In this document: positions 8,173 to 16,468 of the stretch, piece after piece
Layout: each line of letters starts with the position of its first letter
How positions within the stretch are numbered: position 1 is the first letter of the stretch
DNA from: CAYGZQ01 sp964354375 [NCBI: uncultured Planctomycetota bacterium]
Lineage (GTDB): Bacteria; JAJVIF01; JAPKYR01
Length of the DNA stretch: 61,816 nucleotides
Direction: 5' to 3'
Assembly: GCA_964354375.1 (NCBI GenBank)
Contig: CAYGZQ010000010.1
Span: 20,946 to 82,761, forward strand
Translations under genes and position numbers: made by a program
Notes under the pieces: model-generated
The model's database searches: none
Seen by the model: the letters and a program-made list of their open reading frames with translations, nothing else
Told to the model about the DNA's origin: nothing

Positions 8173-8997
8173 TCACCTGACGCTGAACCGCCGAGTCTGC
8201 TTGGCCATCTTCCCCGCGATGACCTCCATCTCGAACTGGACCTCGATATAGTTTACATGATTTTCGGGATCGCTGCCCATGCCGATGACGGTGCCCCTCA
8301 TTTCCCTCAGCTGCCGGGCGTCGTTCCAGTCCCGGACCGCGCGGAAGATGACCTCGTCGCCGAGAACGAAGCTGGAGAGTGTCGATCTCGTCGAGTAGAT
8401 GCGAGGCTTGCGGCGCTTCGCGAGCGCCTCGAGCTTGGCCGCCTTCTTCCCTGCGGCTTTCCTTGCCGCAGCCTTCTGCTTGGCTTTGAGCGCCTTCGTA
8501 GTTGCCTTGGCTTTGGCCTTTGTCTTCGGCTTGGGTTTGGCGACCGGTCGCTTTGCTTTGACTTTCGGCTTCGGCTTTTTCGGCGCAGCCTTGGCGACTT
8601 TCTTCGGTCGGGGCCTGGATGCCGCCTTGGGCTTGGCGGCGGCCTTGCGCTTCGGCGTAGCGGGACGCTTCTTCGGCTTCACCTTTGCAGTGCTCTTTGC
8701 CTTCGGCTTCGGCTTGACGCTTTTAGCTGAGGCTTTCTTCCGGGGCTTGACGGAGCTCTTCGGTTTGGATTTCCCGGTTGCAGCCTTCCTGACCGGCCTT
8801 GCGGTCGATGCCTTCTTCGTGACCTGCTTCGCGCTTCTCGATCCCGGCTTGGAGGATCGGGAGCTCGAGCGACCGGCCAGCCGGCTTGAGAGCCCGGCCA
8901 GGATGCCGCGAGGTCCGCCGGCCGTGCTTGAGGATCCCGCATTTCTCTTGAGGGTCCCCGCGAACGGATTATGTAGTCGCAAGATTGAGAGGGTCAT
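8173..8997 (-). CDS. Histone H1-like Lys/Ala/Pro-rich basic protein
   Basis: The 274-aa protein has a long low-complexity tract (about residues 45-195) of Lys, Ala, Pro and Arg with repeats such as KPKPKAK and KKVAKAAPKKPKPK, like the tail of eukaryotic histone H1 and bacterial H1-like/AlgP proteins. A compact C-terminal segment of about 75 residues follows, starting FVLGDEVIFRAVRDWNDARQ and with GTVIGMG, which reads like a small beta-barrel (KOW/SH3-like) fold. The tail should bind DNA or RNA non-specifically; the C-terminal role is unknown. The ATG at 8997 is supported by AGGAG 6 nt upstream. An opposite-strand reading of this low-complexity DNA is an artefact of Lys/Ala codons. Confidence 0.75.
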   Translation of the reverse strand: MTLSILRLHNPFAGTLKRNAGSSSTAGGPRGILAGLSSRLAGRSSSRSSKPGSRSAKQVTKKASTARPVRKAATGKSKPKSSVKPRKKASAKSVKPKPKAKSTAKVKPKKRPATPKRKAAAKPKAASRPRPKKVAKAAPKKPKPKVKAKRPVAKPKPKTKAKAKATTKALKAKQKAAARKAAGKKAAKLEALAKRRKPRIYSTRSTLSSFVLGDEVIFRAVRDWNDARQLREMRGTVIGMGSDPENHVNYIEVQFEMEVIAGKMAKQTRRFSVR

Positions 8998-9052
8998 AGT
9001 CCGCTCCTGAGCGGTGTTTTTTCCAATCTGCATCCAAAAGCTCAAAGTTGTA

Positions 9053-10279
9053 TTATGAGCCGTTCCGGCTGTAGTGGAGAACGATTCTCCTGACAGCCCG
9101 GACGACATCGTCTATGTCCTCGTCACTCAAAAACGGGGTCAGCGGCAGAGAGAGCACCCTGTCCCCGATGCGGCTTGCGATGGGCAAGTCGTCCTGCGAA
9201 ATCCCGTATTTCTCCCGGTAATAGGTGAACTCGTGGACCGGAGTGTAGTGTACGCCGGTGCCGATGTTCTCCGCCCTGAGGGCCTCCACCATGCCGTTCC
9301 TGTCGATTCCGGCCTTGCTGGGATCCACGGCGCAAACGAAGAGATGCCTCGAGTGCCTCGATCCTCCGGGAGGCTCCGGTTGAAAGGTGAGTCCCGGGAG
9401 ATCCCCAAGTTCGCTTGAGTAGCGGCTCCAGAATCGCTCGCGTATCTTCAGTCTCTCCTCGACTCTCCTGAGGCCTTCCACGCCCAGCGCCGCCGCCGTG
9501 TCGGGCATGTTGAACTTGTAGCCCGGCTCCTCAAGATCGTACAGGGCTTTCCCGTCCGCCGAGAAGCGGTCGTAGGCGCTGTGGTCCAGCCCGTGGAGCG
9601 CCAGGACTCTCAGACGATCCGCCCAATCATCCCGGTCGGTCGCGACCATGCCGCCTTCGCCTGTGGTCACATTCTTGGTCGCGTAGAAGCTGTAGCAGGC
9701 GAGATCGCCGTACGTGGCGGGGCTACGGCCGTCCCGTCGGGCTTCTATCGCGTGTGCGCAATCCTGGACGATTCTGAAGCCCCCCCCGGCTGCGATGGAA
9801 GCAAGCGCGGACATGTCGCAGGGCATCCCGTACAGGTGAACCGGAATCAGGGCTTTGGTTGCCCGGGTAACGCGTTTCTGCACCTCGGAGGGGTCTATGC
9901 ACCAGGTTTCAGGATCGATATCGGCGAAGATGGGTCTGGCGCCGAGATGCTCGATTACATTCACCCCGGAAGCGAAAGTCAGGGGCGTGGTGATCACTTC
10001 GTCGCCGGGGCCGACATCGAGGACCTTGAGGGAAAGGAAAAGACCCGCAGTGCAGGAATTGAGGGCTATCGCATGTTTAGTGCCCACAAAGGTCCGGAAG
10101 TCATTTTCGAAGGCTTGAGCTCTGCCTCCGGTGGTAAGCCAGCCGGACCTTAGCGTGTCAACCACGGCGTTGATTTCGCTATCTGAGAGCCTGGGCTGGG
10201 AGAAGGAAAGGAAGATTCTCCGCACAGGTTCCCCCCCCAAAACCGCGGGGAGGTCGACACGTGGCTCCGAAGTAATCAT
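9053..10279 (-). CDS. DegT/DnrJ/EryC1/StrS family PLP-dependent sugar aminotransferase
   Basis: This is a 408-aa class-V-fold aminotransferase that transfers an amino group from glutamate to a nucleotide-linked keto-sugar, as in ArnB, PglE or PseC. Evidence is the N-terminal IFLSFSQPRLSDSEINAV, the substrate loop SGWLTTGGRAQAFENDF, the cofactor region VQDCAHAIEA, and the PLP lysine (Lys202) in FYATKNVTTGEGGM. The C-terminal GTGVHYTPVHEFTYYREKYG is also typical. The sugar substrate cannot be read from sequence. With the glycosyltransferase and membrane methyltransferase upstream it suggests a surface-glycan or lipopolysaccharide role. No SD is seen; a -10 element lies 8 nt before the ATG, so the mRNA may be leaderless. 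Confidence 0.9.
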   Translation of the reverse strand: MITSEPRVDLPAVLGGEPVRRIFLSFSQPRLSDSEINAVVDTLRSGWLTTGGRAQAFENDFRTFVGTKHAIALNSCTAGLFLSLKVLDVGPGDEVITTPLTFASGVNVIEHLGARPIFADIDPETWCIDPSEVQKRVTRATKALIPVHLYGMPCDMSALASIAAGGGFRIVQDCAHAIEARRDGRSPATYGDLACYSFYATKNVTTGEGGMVATDRDDWADRLRVLALHGLDHSAYDRFSADGKALYDLEEPGYKFNMPDTAAALGVEGLRRVEERLKIRERFWSRYSSELGDLPGLTFQPEPPGGSRHSRHLFVCAVDPSKAGIDRNGMVEALRAENIGTGVHYTPVHEFTYYREKYGISQDDLPIASRIGDRVLSLPLTPFLSDEDIDDVVRAVRRIVLHYSRNGS

Positions 10280-10287
10280 TAAATAGT

Positions 10288-10316
10288 ATTATACATCGAG
10301 ATGAAGAGTTTTTCAC
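10288..10316 (-). promoter_or_regulatory. Promoter abutting the aminotransferase start
   Basis: On the minus strand, GTGAAA (10316-10311) and a perfect TATAAT (10293-10288) are 17 bp apart. The -10 ends 8 nt before ATG 10279, so transcription would start within about 2 nt of the start codon. Confidence 0.55.
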
Positions 10317-10421
10317 GTTCTGTCAACATTTGAGTAGAATTTAGGGGATAAAAAGCGTGACCAGGCACTTGAGAAGGCCTCGTGATACGTTCAACATCAA
10401 TGCGGTAATCTTATCCAAGAG

Positions 10422-11453
10422 CTAAGTATCTGGGCTTAATCTTATACAGGCTAGAGCAGCCTGAGCCACTTCCTCAGGTCCGAGGTTTTTCATGCAGCTC
10501 AGGTGCCAGCACCGCTTTCGGTAGCATTTCACGCAGTCAAGCTCGGCCTGAAGCGGTGCGATTTTCCCCAGCCACGGACGGCACCTTTGAGGGTCCGTGG
10601 GTCCGAAGACGGGTAGTGTCGGGGTGCCAAGCGCATGAGCGATATGCATAGGACCGGTGTCGTTAGTAACGAGAATCTCGCAGCGGGCTAGGAGGGCGGC
10701 AAGCTCGTCGATCGTGGTCTCCCCTGTGAAGTCCAGAGGGCGCGTCTTCATGCGGGCTTTGACCCGATTGCAGACACCTCGCTCCCTGGGGCTTCCAATG
10801 AGCACGGGAATGCGTCCAAAGTCGGAAACGCGATCCGCCACGTATGCGAAACCTTCGGGAAGCCAGCGTCTCGTCGGCCAGGCTGCATTTGGATTGATGC
10901 CGACCAGCCGGGCACCGTCAGCAGGCTTGAGTCTTTCATCTATCGATGCGACCGCAGTCGGGTCCAGTACCATCTCCGTCAAGGTGTTGTAGTCGACATC
11001 GATCGACAGACATCGCTCGATAAGCCTGAGATGGTTCCATGCGCGATGTCTCTGAATCTCAAACGGGATGCCGCCCGTGAGGAAAACGAACCTTCCCCCG
11101 TTTGTGAACCCGATCCGCCTGGGGATCCCGGCTTTCCTGAGCATCATGAGAGACCCGTGCCCGCGGTGGAACGATATCCCCAGATCGTATCTCTCCCCGG
11201 CGAGGACCGCGGCCTCCCCGCCAAGCTTGGCGAGGCTGCCCTTCCTTGAGGTCGAGGTGATCACCCTGTCAATGCTCGGGTTGCGCTCAATCACCGGTCG
11301 ACTCTGCGGGTCGACCAGGATTTCCATCCGTGCTTTCGGGAAGCCCCTTCTCAGGTTGGCGAGTGCCGGGGTGGACATGAGGAGGTCGCCGATGAAGGCG
11401 AGATCGACGACAAGGATTTTCGCGTCCTCGGGTATTTCTAGCCTGGCAGCCAT
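10422..11453 (-). CDS. Glycosyltransferase family 9, heptosyltransferase-like
   Basis: This is a 343-aa GT-B enzyme of the WaaF/WaaC type, which adds heptose or a related sugar to lipopolysaccharide inner core from ADP-heptose. Signatures are the N-terminal ILVVDLAFIGDLLMSTPAL, the acceptor-side RHRAWNHLRLIERCL, and the nucleotide-sugar motifs INPNAAWPTRRWLPEGFAYV and VTNDTGPMHIAHALGTPTLP followed by FGPTDP. A Cys-rich tail (DCVKCYRKRCWHLSCMKNL) is also common in this family. The ATG at 11453 is preferred: it overlaps the stop of the upstream methyltransferase-like gene by 16 nt, indicating coupled translation. A distant upstream in-frame start would run deep into that gene. Confidence 0.88.
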   Translation of the reverse strand: MAARLEIPEDAKILVVDLAFIGDLLMSTPALANLRRGFPKARMEILVDPQSRPVIERNPSIDRVITSTSRKGSLAKLGGEAAVLAGERYDLGISFHRGHGSLMMLRKAGIPRRIGFTNGGRFVFLTGGIPFEIQRHRAWNHLRLIERCLSIDVDYNTLTEMVLDPTAVASIDERLKPADGARLVGINPNAAWPTRRWLPEGFAYVADRVSDFGRIPVLIGSPRERGVCNRVKARMKTRPLDFTGETTIDELAALLARCEILVTNDTGPMHIAHALGTPTLPVFGPTDPQRCRPWLGKIAPLQAELDCVKCYRKRCWHLSCMKNLGPEEVAQAALACIRLSPDT

Positions 11454-12025
11454 GACCGATGCCAGGCCAGAAGTATTGCAGTAAGCACGACGATCCGCAA
11501 GGTTGCCGCCAGCTCGTCGTTCTTCCTCAGGCGATCCCTGTCGAGCGTGCCGGACAGCTTCACCGGCGGCCACAGACGAGGAATGAGGCTGGGCACCGTT
11601 TTCAGGTAAAGTGGAAGCTCAGCGGGGAACAAGTCTCGAAGGTAGTTCTCCTCAAGCGTTATCATTCGGATGTGGAGCGGAAGCAGGACCAGAATGAAGG
11701 CCGCCAGGAACAGGAACCAGAGGTTCGAAGCGAGTGCGGCGAAACCGAGGGCGACGAGACCACTGCCGAGGTAGAGCGGATTGCGAGTGATCGAGTAGAT
11801 GCCGACAGTGCAGAGCTTCGCATCTTTTACGAGGGTTGCGGCAGAGACAAGCCTGACGGAGGCTCCGGCAAGGACCAGAATAACGCCGACTACGGTCCAC
11901 GCAAGCGTGGGTTGAGCGAAGATCACGGCTGCGAGGAGGTAGAGGTAGCTTGCCCAGAGCCTGATTCTTGCCCAGCGCTTTACCGGTCCGCGATCGGGGG
12001 GCGTCTTCTCGGTTTCGACAGGCAT
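11438..12025 (-). CDS. Isoprenylcysteine carboxyl methyltransferase-like membrane protein
   Basis: The protein is 195 aa with about four to five hydrophobic segments. The core YSITRNPLYLGSGLVALGFA followed by EENYLRDLFPAELPLYLKTV matches the RNPmY...E...F...Y pattern of the ICMT/phospholipid methyltransferase family, small SAM-dependent membrane enzymes. The substrate is unknown; bacterial members act on lipids or small molecules rather than prenylated proteins. Its stop overlaps the glycosyltransferase start, so both share one mRNA. Start 12025 is chosen because a consensus promoter ends just before it; the in-frame TTG at 12103 would lie upstream of that promoter. Confidence 0.75.
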   Translation of the reverse strand: MPVETEKTPPDRGPVKRWARIRLWASYLYLLAAVIFAQPTLAWTVVGVILVLAGASVRLVSAATLVKDAKLCTVGIYSITRNPLYLGSGLVALGFAALASNLWFLFLAAFILVLLPLHIRMITLEENYLRDLFPAELPLYLKTVPSLIPRLWPPVKLSGTLDRDRLRKNDELAATLRIVVLTAILLAWHRSWLPG

Positions 12026-12032
12026 TGGACGG

Positions 12033-12061
12033 ATTGTAGACCGGGGGCAGAGTTGAGTCAA
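12033..12061 (-). promoter_or_regulatory. Strong promoter giving a leaderless transcript
   Basis: On the minus strand TTGACT (12061-12056), a 17-bp spacer and TACAAT (12038-12033) form a near-consensus promoter. Only 7 nt separate the -10 from ATG 12025, so the predicted +1 falls on or beside the A of the start codon. Confidence 0.7.
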
Positions 12062-12096
12062 TGGCGGGATTCTGAAGGAATTGTTCGGCAAACGGC

Positions 12097-12186
12097 TTGA
12101 CAAGGGGTGTCATTTCTCTAATAGTGGAAGGTTAAAATCAGCGGTGTCCTGCTTTCCTCCCGGAGGCAGGCTTTTTGTATACCTGC
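12097..12186 (+). promoter_or_regulatory. guaB3 leader: promoter and possible attenuator
   Basis: A perfect TTGACA (12097-12102) has only a poor -10 at 16-18 bp (near 12119-12125); TAAAAT (12133-12138) is an alternative -10. Downstream, CCTGC (12148-12152) can pair with GCAGG (12166-12170), which is followed by CTTTTTG (a terminator shape). The same GCAGG can instead pair with CCTGC at 12182-12186. These mutually exclusive helices lie just upstream of the guaB3 SD. Confidence 0.35.
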
Positions 12187-12204
12187 GCAGAAGGGGAGCG
12201 TCGG

Positions 12205-13368
12205 ATGTCTCCAGAGATCGGATTAGGTCGGGAAGCACGCTATTCATACGGTTTCGATGAAGTGGCGCTGGTGCCGTCCACGAAGACGATCGATCCCGCC
12301 GATGTCGACACGTCTTTCGAGCTGGGCCGCTTCCGCTTCGAGGTCCCGATAATCGCGGCGGCGATGGATTCGTCCGTGGACGTCGATACCGCGCGGATTT
12401 TCACGAAGCTGGGGGGGCTGGCGGTTCTGAACCTGCTTGGGATAGCGTGCAGGTATGATGATCCTACAGAGGCGCTGGAGAAGATACGGTCGGCGTCGGC
12501 CGAGAACGCAACCGCCGTGATCCAGGACGTGTATGCAAAGCCCCTGCAGCAGAAGCTTGCCGCGAAGAGGGTGGCGGAGCTGAAGGCTGGGGGAGCGGTG
12601 GCCGCTGCGAGCGTGACGCCGCAGTACGGCGCGACGATCGGAAGAGCCGCAGTGGACGCCGGTCTGGACATCCTGGTCATCCAGTCGACGGTCACGTCCA
12701 ATGAGCACCAGTCGTCGCGTGCGGAGCCTCTGAGGATCGACAGGCTGTGCAAGGATGTCCGTGTCCCGGTGCTGGTGGGGAACTGCGTCGGATATCATGT
12801 CGCGCTGGACCTCATGCGTGCGGGCGCGAGCGGAATTCTCGTGGGCATCGGACCCGGAGCCGCGTGCACGACCCGAGGCGTGCTGGGGATCGGAGCGGGG
12901 CAGATCACGGCGACCGCAGACGTGGCCAAGGCGAGGGAGGATTATCTCAAGGAAAGCGGTCGGAGGGTCGCGGTGATCACCGACGGCGGGATGAGCAAGG
13001 GCGGGGAGATAGTGAAGGCTTTGGCGGCGGGCGGCGATGCGGTGATGATAGGCAGCGCTTTCTCGCGGGCGAAGGAGAGCCCCGGACGCGGGTATCACTG
13101 GGGAATGGCGACCGCCGATCCGCTTCTCCCGCGCGGCAGCCGCATCGTGGTAAAGGAGCTCGGTACGCTGGAGCAGATAATCCGCGGACCCGCGACCGGC
13201 CGGAACGACGGAAGCCTCAACCTGGTCGGGGCGATCCGAACGGCGCAGGGCGTGCTCGGCTGCAGGACTATCGCGGACCTCCACAGCGTTGAGATGGTCG
13301 TCATGCCGACCTTCGGAACCGAGGGAAAGAGCTTCCAGATACAACAGCGGGTCGGGATGGCGACCTGA
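12205..13368 (+). CDS. guaB3: GuaB3 family IMP dehydrogenase-related protein / GMP reductase
   Basis: This 387-aa TIM-barrel enzyme of the IMP dehydrogenase/GMP reductase superfamily lacks the CBS pair, as expected for GuaB3. The N-terminal SYGFDEVALVPS, the barrel entry VPIIAAAMDSSVD, the phosphate loop GIGPGAACTTRGVLGIG with catalytic Cys221, and DGGMSKGGEIVKALAAGGDAVMIG are all present. GuaB3 is linked to guanine nucleotide salvage (GMP to IMP); guaA and hpt lie 40 kb away in this window. ATG 12205 is chosen because GGGGAG lies 7 nt upstream, whereas the earlier TTG at 12175 lies in the T tract of a leader hairpin. A bidirectional terminator follows. Confidence 0.88.
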   Translation: MSPEIGLGREARYSYGFDEVALVPSTKTIDPADVDTSFELGRFRFEVPIIAAAMDSSVDVDTARIFTKLGGLAVLNLLGIACRYDDPTEALEKIRSASAENATAVIQDVYAKPLQQKLAAKRVAELKAGGAVAAASVTPQYGATIGRAAVDAGLDILVIQSTVTSNEHQSSRAEPLRIDRLCKDVRVPVLVGNCVGYHVALDLMRAGASGILVGIGPGAACTTRGVLGIGAGQITATADVAKAREDYLKESGRRVAVITDGGMSKGGEIVKALAAGGDAVMIGSAFSRAKESPGRGYHWGMATADPLLPRGSRIVVKELGTLEQIIRGPATGRNDGSLNLVGAIRTAQGVLGCRTIADLHSVEMVVMPTFGTEGKSFQIQQRVGMAT

Positions 13369-13397
13369 TCGGCCGTGCCCTGACCCGAAAAACGAAA

Positions 13398-13418
13398 GCC
13401 CCCGCGGTCAGCGGGGGC
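13398..13418. terminator. Bidirectional terminator between convergent genes
   Basis: A perfect 8-bp GC stem (13398-13405 with 13411-13418, 5-nt loop) sits between the convergent guaB3 and beta-helix lipoprotein genes. TTT follows on the minus strand and a T-containing tail on the plus strand. Confidence 0.65.
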
Positions 13419-13450
13419 GTCTTGTCGATCGGGGGATGAAAGAGGGCGGA

Positions 13451-16246
13451 TCACTGGGCAGTGATGAGACCGACGATGGTTTCACCGGCAGGAAGGTTGC
13501 CGTAGCAGCCCATGTCGACCCCGTTGTAACCCGTGCCTTCGCATGGGGAACCATCCTGGAGATGGTAGTCGTACGGAACCGTAGTGTTGTTCACATACAA
13601 CGGATCGGCTTCGATGTTCCCCGTCATGTCGGTGAAACCTCCCCACGGGTAATCATCGATCTTGTAGGCGTCGCAGTAGGTCACGCCGCTCACGCCGTTA
13701 TAGTAGTGATAATAGCCATACAAAGTCTGGGCGGCATTGCCGGTGTAGGTGGAGACGATATCGCTCCTGGACACAGGTGCCTGTCCGGTGTACGAGTTGT
13801 AGTAGGCATAGAGTGTGTAGTAGGGGACCGCCGGGCTGTTGGTGAAGTCCAGATTATCAACAGTGTTGTTCGAGAAGTTATAAACGCCGCTGTTACTGGT
13901 GCTGTTCCAGAAAGCATAGCCGGTCTGTGCCCCGCAGCCCGAATAGTGGCTGGGCTTGATATGGTGCATCAGATTGTTGGTGACATTGATTGTCCCGCCA
14001 GGAGTCCGGAAATTGACGCAGTAAAGATTCGTATTGGTGTAATTCAACGAGCTTGGGAAGATATTCGTGAACTCATTCCTCGCGATTGTCCTGGTGCCGG
14101 AAACACTGTTGGTCACGCGAACACAATAAACGGTGCAGGTCGAGTAAGCGGGGTTGGGACCGAGATCGTAGAACTTGTTGTTGTAGATCTCAACGCCGGA
14201 AGAATACGTTAAATCGATTCCGGTCAATGCGGAGCTGAAGGGCTGTCCAGTGAAGGAGCAGTCGCGGATTACGGTGTTGTTAGAACTCATGACGGACATG
14301 AGAATGGGCTGAGGATAGACCGGATTCGCTTCAAGCCTGAGTCCCTGGAAGGTGAGGCCGGTGGCGTTGTAGATCCACATCAATTCGGTGCTGGGCCCCC
14401 CCCGTTTGATAGTCGGACGTCCGCCGGGATCGGTGTGCCATGAGTAACCGCGGAAGGTAGCATTGCTGTAGTTGGAGCCAGATAGGTAGATATCGGATGT
14501 TTCTAAATACGTTCCCGTGCCGTAGTCGATTACGATTGTCGCCCCAGGGTTGGAGGGAAGGGCGAGGTTTGCCTGCCTGACTGTGCTATATGGCTCGGCC
14601 TTGGTTCCGTTGTCCGGGACGGATGCGAAATCGGGATGGTTCGAAACCCAGAGATCCCCGTCCACATCCACCTTGATGTCAAGGGTGGTGGCATCGACCG
14701 CCGGGAAATTGCCGTCGGTAACCGAGCAGTCGAGCTCGAACTTAGTCCCGCCGAGAGCCCATGGGTGCGGCCATATCGAGTAATCGATGTCAATGGTCCC
14801 ATCGCCGTTGCCGGGAACACCGTCGAATCCTTCCACCGGGTCGCCGCTCGCCACGTCCGTCAGCGTCCAGGAGTAGGTGAGAGGATCGCCGTCGGGATCC
14901 GTGGCGGTAATCGAATACTGGTGTGAGCTGAGCTCAAGCGGAGCGGCCTCGCCGTCAACACCGCTGTCGATTACCGGAGGCTTGTTGTAGGCCTCGTTGG
15001 CCACGTACAGATCGCTGCGGAAGAACGCGGCCAAAACGGCTGTCGGGGCCCCTCCCGGAGGAGTGGATGCAGATGTGTAGTCGAAGTCCTCGTACTCCGC
15101 GATCACCCAGAACTCGTTACCCTCGGTGCCCTTTACACTGTCCGCGGGGATCTTGCAGTGGTAAACGGAGTAGTTCTCGTCCCCGCCGGTCGGAGTCATC
15201 TCAGCCGCATCGAACGTGTGCACCGCGCTCAGCACCGTCGATTCGATCTTGATCAGCGAAGGCTGATACTCCCAGCCCCAGAAACTGAGGTCGAGGATCA
15301 GGCTGCCGCCCTTGTCGGTGCCGCTGACGTAATAGATGTCCGGGGTTATGGCGATGTCGCACGCAGGCGCCTCGGGCGCATTGGCCGGATGGTCCGCCGG
15401 ATTCGGCCCCTTCCATGACGCGACAACCGCGTACCCGTACTTCACGCCCTTCGACATCGGGAATCGCAGATAGTAATTCCTGGTGTTGGATTTCCCGGCG
15501 CTGAATACGCCATGCGTGTCGGCGTTGTCGCCCAGCCAGGTCCATAAGTCCTCATCCGCGCCCAGCCCGTCTGCGAAGTACTTGTACGGGTTGACCGTGG
15601 CAGTCAGCATCGACTGATAGCCCGGAGTCGCGAGCTTGCCCTGGGTATAGCCCATGATGCCCGGGAACGTAAATTCCTTCGCGTTGAACCATCGCGTGTA
15701 CCCGTCCGGCATGCCGACCAGATCGTCCCCGTAGGGATCACTGTACGCCAACGTGTCCTTGTCGTTGAAATCGTACACCGCCTGGTCGGTTCCATACTCC
15801 GCATACTTCAGCTTGTTCGAGTATTTCATCGTGCTGGAGCCGGGACCCATGAAGACACCCTTCACGTCATAACCGTTGTACTGGGTCAAGCCGGGGAAGG
15901 GGTGCTTGATTGTGACATCTATGTCGACATCGACGTAATCCGCCGTCACAGGCGTGCCGTAAATTTTGAACGAGAGATTCGACACGGGGTTGTTCACGAA
16001 AGTGGTTACATTCGCCGTGAACATGCACATGCGGTTCAGAACCGCTTCCGCAGACTGGTTCTCGATGTCGATATAGACATCGTAATAACCCCACAGGTGA
16101 GCCTGAGCCTGTCCGACATGGCTTACGGATCCGGTCAGATCCGGGTTGGCGGCCGGCGCAGTCAAGTTTCCGCCGCCGCTCGAGCAGCCCACCGCGGTAA
16201 GCGTCGCCGTAAGCAACGCTGCGAGTAACACCATCCAACGGTTCAT
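13451..16246 (-). CDS. Surface lipoprotein: LWG family module, Ig-like domain, beta-helix
   Basis: This 931-aa protein is a member of the five-protein lipoprotein family in this window. The signal peptide ends in the lipobox AVGC, so it is probably lipid-anchored. Residues 45-290 form the shared N-terminal module: HLWGYYDVYID, HPFPGLTQYNGYDVKGVFMG, DGYTRWFNAKEF, NPYKYFADG. A second shared beta domain covers about 300-410. A cadherin/PKD-like Ig domain follows (PPVIDSGVDG, ATDPDGDPLTYSW; about 418-525). The rest is a right-handed parallel beta-helix (DUF1565-like entry DGDLWVSNHPDF, NNTVIRDCSF, GVEIYNNKFYDLG). AGGAGG precedes the ATG by 5 nt. A polysaccharide-binding or adhesive role is plausible but unproven. 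Confidence 0.8.
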   Translation of the reverse strand: MNRWMVLLAALLTATLTAVGCSSGGGNLTAPAANPDLTGSVSHVGQAQAHLWGYYDVYIDIENQSAEAVLNRMCMFTANVTTFVNNPVSNLSFKIYGTPVTADYVDVDIDVTIKHPFPGLTQYNGYDVKGVFMGPGSSTMKYSNKLKYAEYGTDQAVYDFNDKDTLAYSDPYGDDLVGMPDGYTRWFNAKEFTFPGIMGYTQGKLATPGYQSMLTATVNPYKYFADGLGADEDLWTWLGDNADTHGVFSAGKSNTRNYYLRFPMSKGVKYGYAVVASWKGPNPADHPANAPEAPACDIAITPDIYYVSGTDKGGSLILDLSFWGWEYQPSLIKIESTVLSAVHTFDAAEMTPTGGDENYSVYHCKIPADSVKGTEGNEFWVIAEYEDFDYTSASTPPGGAPTAVLAAFFRSDLYVANEAYNKPPVIDSGVDGEAAPLELSSHQYSITATDPDGDPLTYSWTLTDVASGDPVEGFDGVPGNGDGTIDIDYSIWPHPWALGGTKFELDCSVTDGNFPAVDATTLDIKVDVDGDLWVSNHPDFASVPDNGTKAEPYSTVRQANLALPSNPGATIVIDYGTGTYLETSDIYLSGSNYSNATFRGYSWHTDPGGRPTIKRGGPSTELMWIYNATGLTFQGLRLEANPVYPQPILMSVMSSNNTVIRDCSFTGQPFSSALTGIDLTYSSGVEIYNNKFYDLGPNPAYSTCTVYCVRVTNSVSGTRTIARNEFTNIFPSSLNYTNTNLYCVNFRTPGGTINVTNNLMHHIKPSHYSGCGAQTGYAFWNSTSNSGVYNFSNNTVDNLDFTNSPAVPYYTLYAYYNSYTGQAPVSRSDIVSTYTGNAAQTLYGYYHYYNGVSGVTYCDAYKIDDYPWGGFTDMTGNIEADPLYVNNTTVPYDYHLQDGSPCEGTGYNGVDMGCYGNLPAGETIVGLITAQ

Positions 16247-16468
16247 AGGACCCTCCTTAGCTATTCCATACCAAAGTTGGTAATCGAACCTATCCCGGAC
16301 TGACTGCCAGAAACCGAAAATCTAAACACATATCATGATGGGGTATAGCTCAAAGATAAACGAACATCTCAGGAATATCAAGAGACCAAAGGGCGTTTCG
16401 GGAAGAGGAATTATGGGTTATGATATGGGGAAACCGGCGGTTGCCGAGAGATGCAAGGAGGGTCAGAA

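Noticed and set aside
8399-9010. Plus-strand 203-codon frame rich in Ala/Leu/Phe opposite the H1-like gene
   Set aside because: It is the complement of Lys/Ala codons (AAG to CTT, GCC to GGC). The minus strand has the better SD and a structured C-terminal domain.
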